Source of the DNA: Spirogloea muscicola
Lineage: Eukaryota; Streptophyta; Zygnematophyceae; Spirogloeales; Spirogloeaceae
NCBI GenBank assembly: GCA_009602725.1
Contig: WELB01000044.1
Span: 314,486-362,145, forward strand
Direction of reading: 5' to 3'
DNA: 47,660 nt
In this document: positions 10,730-20,955 of the stretch, one piece after another
How the letters are laid out: every line of letters starts with the position of its first letter
Numbering within the stretch: position 1 is the first letter of the stretch
The notes under the pieces: model-generated
What the model was told of the DNA's origin: nothing
The model's input: the letters and a program-made list of their open reading frames with translations, nothing else
Databases searched by the model: none
Program-made: the position numbers and the translations under genes

Positions 10730-12719
10730 TGTCTATTCCTGTCTTGACCACATCGCTGAACATGGTACAGAGCTGCAGATTTGCAACTTGTGGATAGCAT
10801 GTTACCGCCGAAGGTCTGGAAGGCACTTGCTGCTCCTACAGAGTGGGACTACCCTGCAGGTCACTCGTACACCATAACAATACTATTCTTGTATGGTATC
10901 TGTAGCGTGCTGTACCGACTCTAGCTAGTCACAAACGTCACTCTGCCATCAAGGCCCGGCATGTGCACCTAGAACCAGCTGAGATGGTGCAACCAGACCT
11001 CTGCCACAGCTTTGGGCAGAAGCCAGGAGCCACTGCCTCAACAAACTTTCAGTGGGGGAATTGGGCTTCACAGGCACAGGCGATACTTGCAATCGCCAGC
11101 TTCAGGACTTCTAAGACTAGTGCTAGCAACATAATTTTAAGAATATCTGCAACCTTGTACTGCAAATTCTACATCCAAATGCTATGTCCCATACGTCCTG
11201 TTCCAGATCTGTACAGCATCACCGCTAAAATTAGACACTGCACACCGCTTGCGAGAGCCTGGTTCCTGCATACTCGGTCAATATCAACAAAGTTGACCAG
11301 CTTCTGATCGAAGTGCGAGCACTCAGCCGGGAGTAGCAATGTGCGTGGCTGCAAGCCAATGGGAGCAACACTCGCACGAAAGGAGAGTGCATAGGAGAGG
11401 GCTGCAACGTAGATATGCCTGCAACGTGAGTGCTACAATGAAAGAGTGAGCAAGTCGACTAGCAACATGACTGCCAGGAGCCCCTTCGGAACTACACTCC
11501 GTCAACTATCAAGCAGCAGATTATGGCGAGTGGGTAGCAGTAGTAGGCAGTGAACCACTGCTCAGAAGGAGGTCAAGTGGTTGGACCGCCGCTTGGAGTC
11601 CACTGGTGCAAGCATAGTCACAGTGCGGTTGAAAGGTGGGCAGATGTTGAGGTAAGGGCCGAGATAGCAAAATAAGAAGAAAGAAGAAAGCATGCACTGC
11701 AGATATCGCTATGTAAGGTTTGACAACGCCGAAGAAAGATCTCCACTGGGCCAGTTCCGTGTCCAGAGCCTTGGCGTACTTCAGGTACAGCTGTGCAAGA
11801 CTTACAAGACCGCAACAGAAGCTTGAAAGACTCTGTCTCAATCGCATGGAGCACAAAGCAGAAACACGTTCTGCCCCAAGCCACGATGACAGTGTTCCCC
11901 ATGACCACCATCACAACCATGCCGGACATTGTGTGAAAGGCCCATGTCACACTGAAAGTTGTAGCAACAGGAGAGGCCGCTATTGAAGTTCGGGAAATTT
12001 GAGGTTGCTGCTGTCCCTTGCCAAACTGCTAACACCACTTGCTGCTGCTCCATTGAAATGCAATGACTCTTTACTTCTCAAGTTTGATTGCTCTTGGCTG
12101 TCAGTACCGAAACGTGCTTCATAGTCTCCAATGCTTATGGCTGCGTACTTTTGCTGCCAAGAAGACTCGCTGTCTTCTGGTCAACCGAGTGATGGCTATG
12201 AACGGCAAGTGCTCAACTTTGTTCTGAATGTTCTGGTATACAGCAAACAAGTTGGCAACTGTCTCTCTACATTATTGCTGGAAGCCACATGCATTGGGAG
12301 TACTGGGCAGTACTAGGCAGTATAGCCCGTGAAGGAAGATCCACAAGTGCATAACAAAGATGCACAGAGCATTCATTGTCCCGCTTACCCTCAACAAATA
12401 GTAAGCGGTCGAGGATGTGGTACTGAGATGGTGTGTCTAATGAGCAGCAGACATCCTTCTTGGCTAGCGTTCTAACCCATCTCAGGAACTGCTTGTGATG
12501 TTTAGGTGATGCAAATTTGCTGGTGTTGGTGGGGCTGGCGATGTAGTAAATGCAGAAGCTAACTTGTGGTGGCAAGGGTTTTGTACTAAGTCATTCAGAT
12601 TGATTGGTGAGCTAAGGGTGAACATGTCGTGAAAATCTCAGCAAAGCTACGGTAATGGCGACTTGCGACATGACGAAGCATCTGAAAGCCAGCACATTAC
12701 TGGCTCTGGCATACTTCTG
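10730..12719. other. Two kilobases without a recognised gene
   Basis: Moderate GC, short frames on both strands, no conserved motif, no convincing exon series and no retroelement tail. It may be intergenic sequence downstream of the methyltransferase gene or hold a poorly conserved gene. Confidence 0.4.
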
Positions 12720-14730
12720 CCAATACACCACCTGGGTCTCTCCCTCCGGGTCAAGTCCCCTGTCCTTCTACAGCTTCTCTTCCAGGCCCCTTCTTAGTTT
12801 TCATTCTCCTTCTCCCTGACAATAATGCAATTATTGTCCTCTGCAGAAGTGTGTTTACGTGCACGTGTCTGCACGTTTCAGGTCAAGCCACTGCTGCCCA
12901 GCCATGTAGATGCGATTTGAAGCCCTGAAGCCCTGCATAAGCTGCACGAAACTTCAAGTGGGAGGGATAGATCGTGAATGTGTGACTCCGCAATATGGGC
13001 CAGTCAGGATACCTCTACCTGATCGCCCTTTGACCCTGCGCCTGGTACTTGCATGGGGGCAGGCCAAGGGTTGAGCTCCTCCGATTTCCAGCGATCAAAT
13101 GGCAGCAGCAGAAGACGTGTTCTAAACCAATCCAGCTCTAAAAGCCTGACGGAATATGAAGTGCACATCATGCACTGGATGATTGGCGCAATGATCAGAA
13201 TCGCGACTCAGGGTTCTTCCGCTGCATGCCACACATGTTGCGCCAGCACTGGATGGAGGCAACATAGTGGTCCGACGGGTTGACGATGTATGGGTGCTTG
13301 CCCCACTCCTTGCGGTGTGCTGGGCCAGCTATGAAGTCCTCGTTGAGCACGTCAATGAAAGACTTAATCAGAGAAATTGTCGTCCCGTTCTTGCCAGGAG
13401 GGCCGCCACCACAGCATTTGCCGTAGCATCCCCATGTGCACGGCTCGCCATAATACGATGTCTCCAGGTCCTCGATGAAGTACCAGCCGCCGGGGCGCAC
13501 GAGCGGCATGAGCTCTGAGAAACTCGTAATCTGCTGTTGCATCGTGTGACCGCCGTCATCAATGATGAAATCAAGCTCCCCGACCTCCCCTCTGATTTGG
13601 GCGACCACGTAGGTCAGGAAGGTCCTGTCGCCCTGGAGAGCTCCCGGGCAACAGCAGCAAGTAGCATCAGGGCCCATGCCAGCATCAGCACCAGCTCCAG
13701 CGCCAGCGACAACGCCAGCAGCGGCGCCAAGACCAGTACCAGCAAGCAGCGTCAGCCCCGTTTCTGCCCGCACAAGCTCCAGCAGGCATTGCGCGCCCTG
13801 CCGCAAGGCAAGGTGCCCACCTGGTCGCCGAGGAAGATTTGCACGCGATGATCGCTGTCATTCACAAACTGATTCCAGATCTTCCCATGGTCGAGGCCGT
13901 AAATGCGAGCCTGCGGGAAGAACTCCTGCAGCGACACCGGCACCATGAGTGAGCCACTTACCGGTGAGCCGAGCATTCCGATCGATGAGAAGCAGCTACA
14001 GCAAGCTCATACCAATGAAATGGTGCGCTCCCCCTCCCTCCCTACCTTCCATGTTGTGGCTCTTACAGATTTTAGCATGCAGGTAATAGCCTTTTTCTGG
14101 AAAAGCCCGTTTCTGCCTGCTTCTGCAATTCCCTCTCTGATCTCGAAGTGAGCCACATGTTCGAGTGCAGGCCCACCTTCCAGACACTGAGGGAGGCGCC
14201 TTGGCGCAGGCCGATTTCCAGGAAGGCGACGCGGCGGCCCTGCGCCACGAGGGCGTCGAAGTAGGGCCCGTACATGTGGCCGTAGCCGTGGTCGCGCTTG
14301 TCCGTGCTCGACCGCGCGAGCACGTCTTCAAATGCCGGGAAGTCGCGCTCGGCCGCCGGCGCGCACTCGCGGCCGGCCAGCACCTTGTGCGTGAGCAGCG
14401 CGTAAGGCGCCGCCACGAGGAGGGCCAGGGCGGCGTAGGCAGCGAGTGGCAGGGCGCGCCCGCCGCCGCCGCCGCCGCAGCCATTCAGCGGCACCTTCAT
14501 CGCCGCCGCTAACGCCGCCGGCGCCGCCGTTCGCCGGTTGCCGCCCGCTCATAAGCCGTCGGCGGGAGGTTCCTGCCGCCGCTCCATGGTCGCCTTCACG
14601 TGCGGCGGCGGCGGCGGGCGGGGCGCGGGGGGGGAAAGAGCGGAGAGGAGGTCGGGAGGGTCGGGGGGCGAGGCGGCTACTGGCGTTTAGGGGCTGGGGG
14701 TGGAAAGCTGGCGAAGGTGCGCGTGGTGCG
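12720..14730. repeat. Segmental duplication, copy 1
   Basis: This block matches 25832-27760 in the same orientation, 13.1 kb away. Exons 2-3 and both introns are almost identical (intron 2 differs at about 2 of 188 positions by eye), whereas the 3' flank at 12720-13194 and the 5' part of exon 1 are clearly more diverged. Confidence 0.9.
13195..14500 (-). CDS. Membrane-anchored class I SAM methyltransferase, copy 1
   Basis: Three exons join in phase 0 with GT-AG introns: 14500-14177, 13925-13821 and 13632-13195, giving 288 residues. A Gly run and a hydrophobic segment (about residues 16-37) suggest a type II signal anchor, so the catalytic part would face the secretory lumen. Motif I is F-L-E-I-G-L-R-Q-G-A-S-L (about 93-104), followed by Y-G-L-D-H-G (about 117-122), F-I-I-D-D-G-G-H (about 165-172) and P-G-G-W-Y-F-I-E-D-L-E-T-S-Y (about 190-203). 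The D-D-G-x-H and I-E-D motifs resemble the metal-binding acidic residues of MycE/TylE-type sugar O-methyltransferases, so a metal-dependent O-methyltransferase of a glycan or small molecule is plausible; the substrate is unknown. The start is the first ATG before the Gly run. Confidence 0.85.
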
Positions 14731-15192
14731 CTTTGAATCAACGGGTGGCCAAATCAAGCCAAAGACCTTTGTCCAGGCAAATACCAGTGCAGAAACTGTG
14801 CTACAAGACACGAAGCCCCATTCCAAGGGGGCCTTGCCCACTCTTCTTCCATTCCATTTCTATGGGCGAGTAATTTTTTTCCCAGCGGCTGGGAACGAGT
14901 TCACCACCTGGCCGTGGATGTGCACGGGGCTCTCGGGTCCCAGTGACGGCTTGGGCTGCCCCCCCACTTGCCCCTTGCCCCCATTGGGAGAGTCTCTGCT
15001 TCTTGCCCGCGCCTGTGAGGCCGCCGGACAAGATCTTCCGTACCTTGTTCAGGTCGGGCTGTCGGGCTGGCTTATCACACAGCCCTTTGCCCCCCTTTCT
15101 TTTCCTTGCCCCCCATTTTTTGGCTCTTTACACATTAGAGAAGAGGGGCTTTGCCGGCCCCTCTTCTCGAAGTTCTCATTGGGAGAGCCGCT

Positions 15193-15300
15193 TTACACAC
15201 AGCCACCGCCCTCTCCTAGATGCCCCTTCACGTACTTATTCATTATTTTTTGGGCTGGCCTTTTCCAGCCCCTATTTTCTATGGGCGAGCCCTTCTCCCT
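15193..15300 (+). repeat. Retroelement 3' tail, plus strand, tail-to-tail with copy h
   Basis: Contains CAGCCACCGCCCTCTCCTAG, then the hairpin GGGCTGGCCTTTTCCAGCCC at 15252-15271 and GGGCGAGCCCTTCTCCCT, immediately followed by its near-inverse AGAAGGAATTGCTCGCC. Two element 3' ends therefore meet in opposite orientation near 15300. Confidence 0.7.
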
Positions 15301-15339
15301 AGAAGGAATTGCTCGCCATAAAGAAGAGGAACTGGCAAA

Positions 15340-16170
15340 GAAGCAAGCGCGGCCAATTAACTGGTGGCTGGGAGAGGCCAGCCCAAAAAGCAAGCGCGGC
15401 CAGATTAACTGGTGGCTGGGAGAGGCCAGCCCAAAAGATTGGACAAGGTCTGAAGGAGTCGGAGTGCTAAGGACTGAGACAGCAGTAAGCGAACTCTCAG
15501 TAACCTCTCGTCAATAGATGCAAATCTGAGTAGCTAGCAGGCGGAAAGACGTCGCCCTGACGGAAGCCGGAGGCCGCCGCCAGAGCGCGGCCTGCGCGCA
15601 AGTGGACCGCAAAAGCTAGGGACCGCTGCAAAGAGACGGCCAGGCGCATCCGGTAAACTTGGGCGAGGGACCCGGCGACATGGAAGCCAGGCTGCTCGCC
15701 CTGCTGCCCGTCGTGGCGGGCCGCTGCTCGCCGCGCAAGGTGGTGCAGGAGGTCCAGCCATTTGGCGCCAAAGGCGCCGTGTACGTCGACGGCGAATGGG
15801 ATAAACTCATCGCCTTCCGGGTGATCTGAGTACTTGCGCTCCTTTGCGGCGGCCGCTTGGCGGACGGCGTAGCCCGCGTCCTCCGCTGAGCGTGTTGCGC
15901 TCCTGGAATCCAAGCAGTCCGTTGTGACGACGTCGGCAATGAGCCGAGGCCCCCCGCCGAGCGCGCTAGCGACGAGATCGGCGCGCCGGGTGTGGAGGCG
16001 GCCGTCCGCCCCAGCAGTCAGAGGCATGATGCTGGAGTTCTCCAGCGCCACAGTGTAACTGGCTTCGACAAATATGCCGAACATCGCGTTCCGGAGCAGG
16101 TCGTGTGAGCCGCTCCGCTCCCCTCCCCGTGCGCATCGGAGCATGTGAGCCGCCAGTGACGCCGCGTCCG
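15340..16170 (-). mobile_element. Retroelement 3' copy h (CCHC, RLE core, C-terminus intact; type C)
   Basis: The longest uninterrupted C-terminal copy. From D-A-A-S-L-A-A-H-M-L-R-C near 16168 it reads without a break to Y-S-D-L-H-L-L-T-R-G-Y-stop at 15497. It holds the knuckle's H-x3-C half, a G-S-H-D-L-L-R-N block, then A-D-L-V with D 15 residues on (A-D-V-V) and A-K-E-R-K-Y, the D-x14-D...K layout of RLE endonucleases. The 5' truncation point falls inside the 3' hairpin of the upstream copy s. The tail unit is tandemly doubled at 15342-15436. Confidence 0.9.
15342..15436 (-). repeat. Tandem duplication of the type C 3' tail
   Basis: Two adjacent units of about 47-48 bases, each GGGCTGGCCTCTCCCAGCCA followed by CCAGTTAAT and GGCCGCGCTTGCTT on the minus strand. 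They differ by about one base. Confidence 0.9.
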
Positions 16171-16625
16171 GGAAAAGCCAGCCCAGAAAGAATGGACAAT
16201 ATCCACAAGCCAAAAAAAGGGTGTCGAAAACAGAAACTACACAACCAGACACGAGAAGATGAAAATGGAAGCTCAGTACCCGCGAGTGAGCAACATCAAG
16301 TCCGAGTAATTCGCTGCAGGGGAACAGGTACTCCGCCGAGACCCAGATGCAGCAGCCATAGCACGGCCTGCTCGCGTGTGGACGGCGTGAGCCAGGGATC
16401 GCTGCAACGAGACCGCCAGCCGCATGCGGAATACTTGCGCCTAGCGTGCCGGCCGCCTTGAAGCCGGGCAGCGCCCCTGGCTGACCCGGCCGCCGGGCAA
16501 TGGCCTAACGGGCAAGCCGCTGGAGGAGATCCAGCCAGCGACCGCCGAAAGCCCCGTGCAAATCAATCGCCAGTGCCGCAAACTCATCACCAGCAGGGTG
16601 GTCCGCGTACTTGCGCTCCTTGCCC
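16171..16625 (-). mobile_element. Retroelement 3' copy s (C-terminus, type A)
   Basis: The minus strand starts at G-K-E-R-K-Y-A-D-H-P near 16622, continues I-D-L-H-G-A-F-G-G-R-W-L, has an in-frame stop and frameshifts, and ends M-L-L-T-R-G-Y-stop at about 16275. The untranslated tail runs to GGATATTGTCC and GGGCTGGCTTTTCC, where it is cut by the start of copy h. Its 5' end abuts copy t head-to-head at about 16626. Confidence 0.85.
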
Positions 16626-16890
16626 TCGCTGTCTATGGCCCGCGCGCTGCACCTGCGTGCAGGCAGAGCCCTCGCTGCTGCCTCTGGCTCTGGCCAGGGG
16701 AACCGCTTCCAGGAACCCAGTCTCTCTGACCTGAGGCTGCTTAGCAGGGGTTACTGAGTGCTTCGTAGCCGCTTCGCTTCTTTTCTGTGCTTGTTGTTCT
16801 TCGTACTTCCCCTGGCCCCTTCTCGTCCTTTGTTCATTCTTTTCTGGGCTGGCTTTTTCCAGCCCCCATCCTCAATGGGCGAGCCCTTCT
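16626..16890 (+). mobile_element. Retroelement 3' copy t (C-terminus, type T)
   Basis: Starts at M-A-R-A-L-H-L-R-A-G-R and reads to L-S-D-L-R-L-L-S-R-G-Y-stop at 16754-16756. The tail includes the hairpin at 16846-16865 and ends TCAATGGGCGAGCCCTTCTC plus TCTT, exactly where copy u begins. Confidence 0.9.
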
Positions 16891-17085
16891 CTCTTCCAGG
16901 AATCCAGTCTCTCTGACCTGAGGTTGCGTAGCAGGGGTTACTGAGTGCTTCGTAGCTGCTTCGTTTCGTTTTAGTGCTTGTTCTTCGTACTTCCCCTGGC
17001 CCCCTTCTCGCCCTTTGTTCATCCTTTTCTGGGCTGGCTTTACCCAGCCCTGATCCTCAATGGGCGAGCCCTTCTCTCTTGCCCC
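16891..17085 (+). mobile_element. Retroelement 3' copy u (last codons and type T tail)
   Basis: Begins CCAGGAATCCAGTCTCTCTG, encodes only F-Q-E-S-S-L-S-D-L-R-L then S-R-G-Y-stop, and carries the hairpin at 17031-17050. Its tail ends with the same bases as that of copy t. Copies t and u are head-to-tail with no filler. Confidence 0.9.
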
Positions 17086-17221
17086 GGGGCCGCCAGGCGG
17101 ACCGCGCGTCCTGGAAGCGTCCTTCTTCCTCGCGGGTACTGAACTTCCAACTGCATCGTCTCGTGTTTTGTAGTGTAGTCATTTTGTCTTTTGGGTTTGG
17201 ACATTGTCCATTGTGTTTGGG
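17086..17221 (+). mobile_element. Retroelement 3' copy v (last codons and type A tail)
   Basis: Starts directly after the tail of copy u. Its R-G-Y-stop codons are near 17136-17147, followed by type A untranslated sequence with GGACATTGTCC. The tail is cut within the first stem arm of its hairpin (GTTTGGGC), where the near-full-length copy begins. Confidence 0.8.
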
Positions 17222-17223
17222 CA

Positions 17224-17921
17224 TGGCGGGCGCCGCCGCCACCGCCGCCACCCCTCCTAAACCCCGGGCCGCCGCCGGCACCGTCGCCGGCGGCGCCCCG
17301 CCATGGGGTTCGCGGCGGCGTGCAGGCCCCCTTCCGACCCTGCCCCTGCGCCGGCCCCCGCTGCCACCGTCGCTCCCGCCNCTCCTGCCGGCGTCTTCCC
17401 CGCCTGCGGAGCCCGCGCGCGTGCCGTGCCCAACCTGTCCGCGGGATTCCGCTCGCTACTCTCTGCGGTTTCTCCTCGCCACCGCCACCCCAGAGTCCAC
17501 CTTCGCCGTGCCAGCCAGCCGATGCGGCCGCCGCGGCTTGCGGCCCCATCACCACGGTCCTGGCAGCCTCACCTCAGGAGCAGACCATGGAGGAGCATAT
17601 ATCGCCTCCCGCCCCAGGGCCGCCGCCCCCACCGCCGTCGCTGCCGCCGCTGCCGCCGTCACCACCAGCGCCGCCGCCGCCGCCACCGCCACCCCAGAGT
17701 CCACCTCCGCCGAGCCAGCCACCCGCCTCGGCCTGCCGCCGCTTCCCTCGTCTGCGCTTCCGCCTTCCCAGCCATGCACCATCCCGCCTCTCGAGCCGCC
17801 CTGCCCCCTGCCGTCGGCGCCCTCGGTGCCGCCCACGCCACCGCCGCCTCCGCCTGCACCGAGCGCACCAGCTCCACCGTCCTCGCCCCCACCTCGCACG
17901 CCCGATCCACTGCTGTGCTAG
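17224..17921 (+). pseudogene. Retrotransposon N-terminal region (Pro/Ala-rich)
   Basis: An open stretch from ATG 17224 to a stop at 17921, mostly Pro, Ala and Ser. A Cys pair (P-C-P-T-C-P) near 17425 could start a C2H2 finger whose His residues sit in another frame, which implies a frameshift. A segment around 17475-17530 is repeated at about 17680-17735. One N lies at 17381. The frame then shifts to join the RT part. Confidence 0.55.
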
Positions 17922-18129
17922 CACTGCCATACGACCTTCACCACGCGGTCAGGCCGGGCCGACCGCGAGCGCGCCTGCGGCGTGTGCTCTTCTCGGCGAT
18001 GCTGCGGATTGTCAGGGACCACCGGGACGAGGCGGCTTGGAAGCAGTTTCTCCTCTTCCCTCGGCTGCTGCTCGGGCGCGCCCCCCACGACGGCCGCTGG
18101 CAGGGCAGCCTCTCTTGGAGCGCGTCCAG

Positions 18130-20284
18130 TTGTTCGAGAGCGGGCATTGGGAGGAGCTTCTCGAGCGCCACGACTCAGCGGTGGCAGCCTTGGCAGCAAA
18201 GCGAGGTGATGTGCGGGCAGTGCCAGACAGGGCCGCCAACGTCCGCCGGGCATTGCGCTTCGGTCATGCGGGCGAGTTGTCCAGGGCAGTTCTGGCCCTG
18301 GACGACTCGGTGCTGGCGCCATCCAACGTAGCCACACGGGCAGCCCTGGAGTCCCTGCACCCTGAGGCCCGCTCCCCCCTGCCTCCGTGGCTGGCCACCT
18401 TCGCACCGCCGGAGGAGGTGGCCCTCGAGGCCGACGCTCTTCGGCAGGCTCTGCAGAGCAGCCGCCGCGCAGCCGCTGGAGGCCCGTCACACATGCTCAC
18501 CGAGCATCTCCGCGAGCTCTTCCTGGAGGGAGAATCAAGTGCTTCCAGGCACTCCACCAGGTGTGCCAGCTCCTTGCTCGCGACCAGGTCCCAGCCAGCA
18601 TTCGCGGCGTCATCTGCTCCAGCACGCTGCTGGCCCTCGGCAAGGCCAATGGGGGGGTCCGGCCCATTGCCGTTGGCGAAGTGCTATACCGCCTGGTGGG
18701 GCGCACGCTATGGCAACAGCAGGCGGGGCTGGCCCAGGCACACCTGGCGCCCCACCAGTTCGGCGTGGGGCTGCGGAGCGGCGGTGAGGTGGTCGTGCAC
18801 GGCGTCCGAGCCGCCTTGGACCTGAACCCCGGATGGATGGCCTTGGCGGTAATTGTCCGGAACGCTTTTAACAGCGCAGACCGGGATGTCATCGCTGAGG
18901 AGCTGCGGGCGGCCTTCCCAGCCTCCTACCCTTCTTCAGGCTGGGCTACGGACAGCCAAGCGACTTTTTGTGGCGGACAGGGCATGGCGGGGTGGAGGTC
19001 CTCCATTCCTCCACAGGCGCGCGCCAAGGTGATCCGCTGGCGGGGCTCCACTACGCGCTCGCTCACAACCGTGCGCTGCTGGCAATGGTCGCGGCTCACC
19101 CTGGCGTCCTCGCAACCCCGTATGCGGACGACACCACGCTGGTGGGGCCGCCAGACGACGTTGGGGCAGCCTTTGCCACCCTCAAAGTGCAGCTGGGCGC
19201 GATCAGCCTAGGCATCCGCGCAGCCAAATGCAGTGCTTGGTCTCCCTAGGGCCTGCCAGCCCACCTGTGCCTGCCCCCGGGCTGCCAGACACCAGCCGGG
19301 GGCTTCACCCTCCTCGGCGCCCCCATATGCTCCCCAGCCTTTGTGGTGGAGCAGCTCCAGGTACGACTGCTGGAGCACCTCCGGCCGGCGGACCGTCTCC
19401 ACACGCTGCAAGACATGCAGCTGGCGACCACTATGCTGACCAGGTGCATTGCCCAGCGTCTGCACTACTTGGCTCGCGTCCTTCCTCCCTCCCCGGCGGT
19501 GAAGGCGGCATACGAGGCTTTTGACACTGGCACTCTGGCGAGCGCTGCCACTCTCCTCCAACACCCCGGCTTCCTCACCAGGCCAGCCGCGCTGCTCCAG
19601 GCTAGCCTGCCCGTTAGCCATGGCGGTTTGGGCTGCCGCCCAGTCGCCCGCGCCTGCGAGGCCGCCTACCTGGGCAGTTGGGCCCAGGTTGCCCCCCCCA
19701 TCTGCCAGCGGTTCCAAGCTCACGGCAACTGCGCCTGGGAGCGGGTGGTAGCTGAAGTGGAGAGCGGCTCGTTGCCCTTCCAGGCTGCTCTCTGCGCTGC
19801 CCGCGACGGGCTCCTGGCGGCCCACCCCGACATGTCGAAGCAGGTTGTTCCGTTTGGCCACCTCGAGCACACCCCCGACCTGCGGGCCAAGGCCCGCTTC
19901 ACTGCGCTGGTGGACAAAGCGGCCTATGACCAGGTGGTGGAGCTCCTTCCGCCGTACGACCTTCGAGGGGGCGCCCGGATCCTCTCCGCCTCCTCCCCAG
20001 GGGCGGCGGCGTGGTTGTCAGCGCTCCCACTCTACGCGGCGCTCACAATGCCAGGCGAGGTTTTTAGGACGGCGGTCCACCGGCTTCTGGGCCTCCTCCC
20101 TCCCTGCCTCGTCGGGGTCCAACAGTGCAAGTGCGGTGCCCGCCACGATGACCCTGCGGCGCTGGCTGCCCACATGCTCCGCTGCACGCACGGGGGCGAG
20201 CGGACCTGTTCACACGACCTTCTGCGAGACGCCATGCAGGGTCTGTTCCTGGAGGCTGGCTACCAGGTGGCATTGGAAATATGA
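18130..20284 (+). pseudogene. Retrotransposon reverse transcriptase and CCHC region (broken frame)
   Basis: Assembled from consecutive frames. 18130-18530 reads E-R-V-Q-L-F-E-S-G-H-W-E-E-L-L. 18530-18940 holds the RT finger and motif A segment. 18940-20284 holds the Q-G-D-P and Y-A-D-D motifs, a single in-frame stop (19247-19249) and the region up to the CCHC knuckle. The Asp expected before V-R-N-A-F-N-S is Ile, which alone would abolish polymerase activity. The end at 20284 comes from one missing A in an A run. Confidence 0.85.
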
Positions 20285-20805
20285 CAATTATGCCCATTCA
20301 GCGGGGCGCCGACGGACAGCTTCACACCCGCAGCGCTGACCTAGTTGCTATCCCGCCTGGAGGAGGTCCGCGTATCATCGCAGATGTGGTGATTGCAGAT
20401 TGCATTGACTCCGCCAACCCCGCAAAGTCGGCGACGCTCGCTGGGCATGCGGTCGCTTTGGCGGCTCGGAGTAAGGAGCGCAAGTACGCTGACCACCCTC
20501 CAGGCGATGCCTTCGCGGCCCTGGCCATTGACGTTCACGGGGCCTTCAGCAGGGGCTGGCTGGATCTCCTCCATCGGCTTGCCCGGTGGGCCATCGAGCG
20601 GCGGCCGGGTTCGCCAGGCTTCAATTTTGCCGGCTCCCTTGCTCAGGTCTTTCGAATGAGACTGGCGGTGTCGCTCCAGCAGCTCTCAGGCTCATGCGGT
20701 CCACACGCGCGCTGGCAGCGCTATGCCTGCTGCCTCAGGGTCTCGGCAGAGTGCCGCTTTTCCTGCTTCGAGTTATTCTGGTTGTTGCTCACTCGTGGTT
20801 ACTGA
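20285..20805 (+). pseudogene. Retrotransposon RLE domain and C-terminus
   Basis: Continues the preceding frame from I-M-P-I-Q-R-G-A-D. It carries S-A-D-L-V and A-D-V-V with 14 residues between the two Asp, then K-E-R-K-Y-A-D-H-P, D-V-H-G-A-F and F-R-M-R-L-A-V-S-L. A frameshift follows near 20690 and the frame returns for L-L-L-T-R-G-Y-stop at 20803-20805. The layout matches the PD-(D/E)xK-like endonuclease of R2/NeSL-type elements, with Ala in place of the usual Pro. Confidence 0.8.
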
Positions 20806-20955
20806 GCATCCATCTGCATCATTTCGTGTCTTGGTGTGTAGTTTTTGTCTTTCCTGGCACTGTTTTGTGGCCTTTTGAGGCCTGCGGACAATGTCCATTC
20901 TTTTCCGGGCTGGCTTTGCTAGCCCCTCTTTTTCTATGGGCGAGCCCTCCCCCGC

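Larger units (their letters stand above)
17222..20955 (+). mobile_element. Near-full-length RLE-type non-LTR retrotransposon, inactivated (copy i)
   Basis: The order is: a start ATG at 17224, a Pro/Ala-rich N-terminal region with a C-P-T-C pair that may be part of a zinc finger, a reverse transcriptase, a thumb region ending L-P-V-S-H-G-G-L-G-C-R-P, a CCHC knuckle (C-K-C, then H-M-L-R-C), an RLE core (S-A-D-L-V then A-D-V-V; K-E-R-K-Y) and the tail hairpin at 20907-20925. RT motifs seen are R-P-I-A-V (18661-18675), Q-G-D-P (about 19030), Y-A-D-D (about 19120) and K-C-S-A-W. It is broken by frameshifts (about 17920, 18110, 18520, 18940, 20277, 20700), a stop at 19247 and loss of the motif A Asp (codon 18852-18854 reads Ile). 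No apurinic endonuclease, RNase H or integrase was seen. It probably integrated through its RLE. Confidence 0.85.

Noticed and set aside
13536-13851. Plus-strand frames antisense to the methyltransferase exons (also 26644-26958)
   Set aside because: They are conserved in both copies only because the DNA is duplicated; the minus strand holds the motifs and splice sites.
14600-15517. A 305-residue plus-strand open frame
   Set aside because: It runs from the GC-rich 5' flank of the methyltransferase gene through several retroelement tails and has no domain. It is a chance frame over repeats.
17191-18825. One 544-residue protein in a single frame
   Set aside because: Its first two-thirds is Pro/Arg-rich shadow sequence; the real element protein moves between frames, and only about 18130-18530 of this frame fits.
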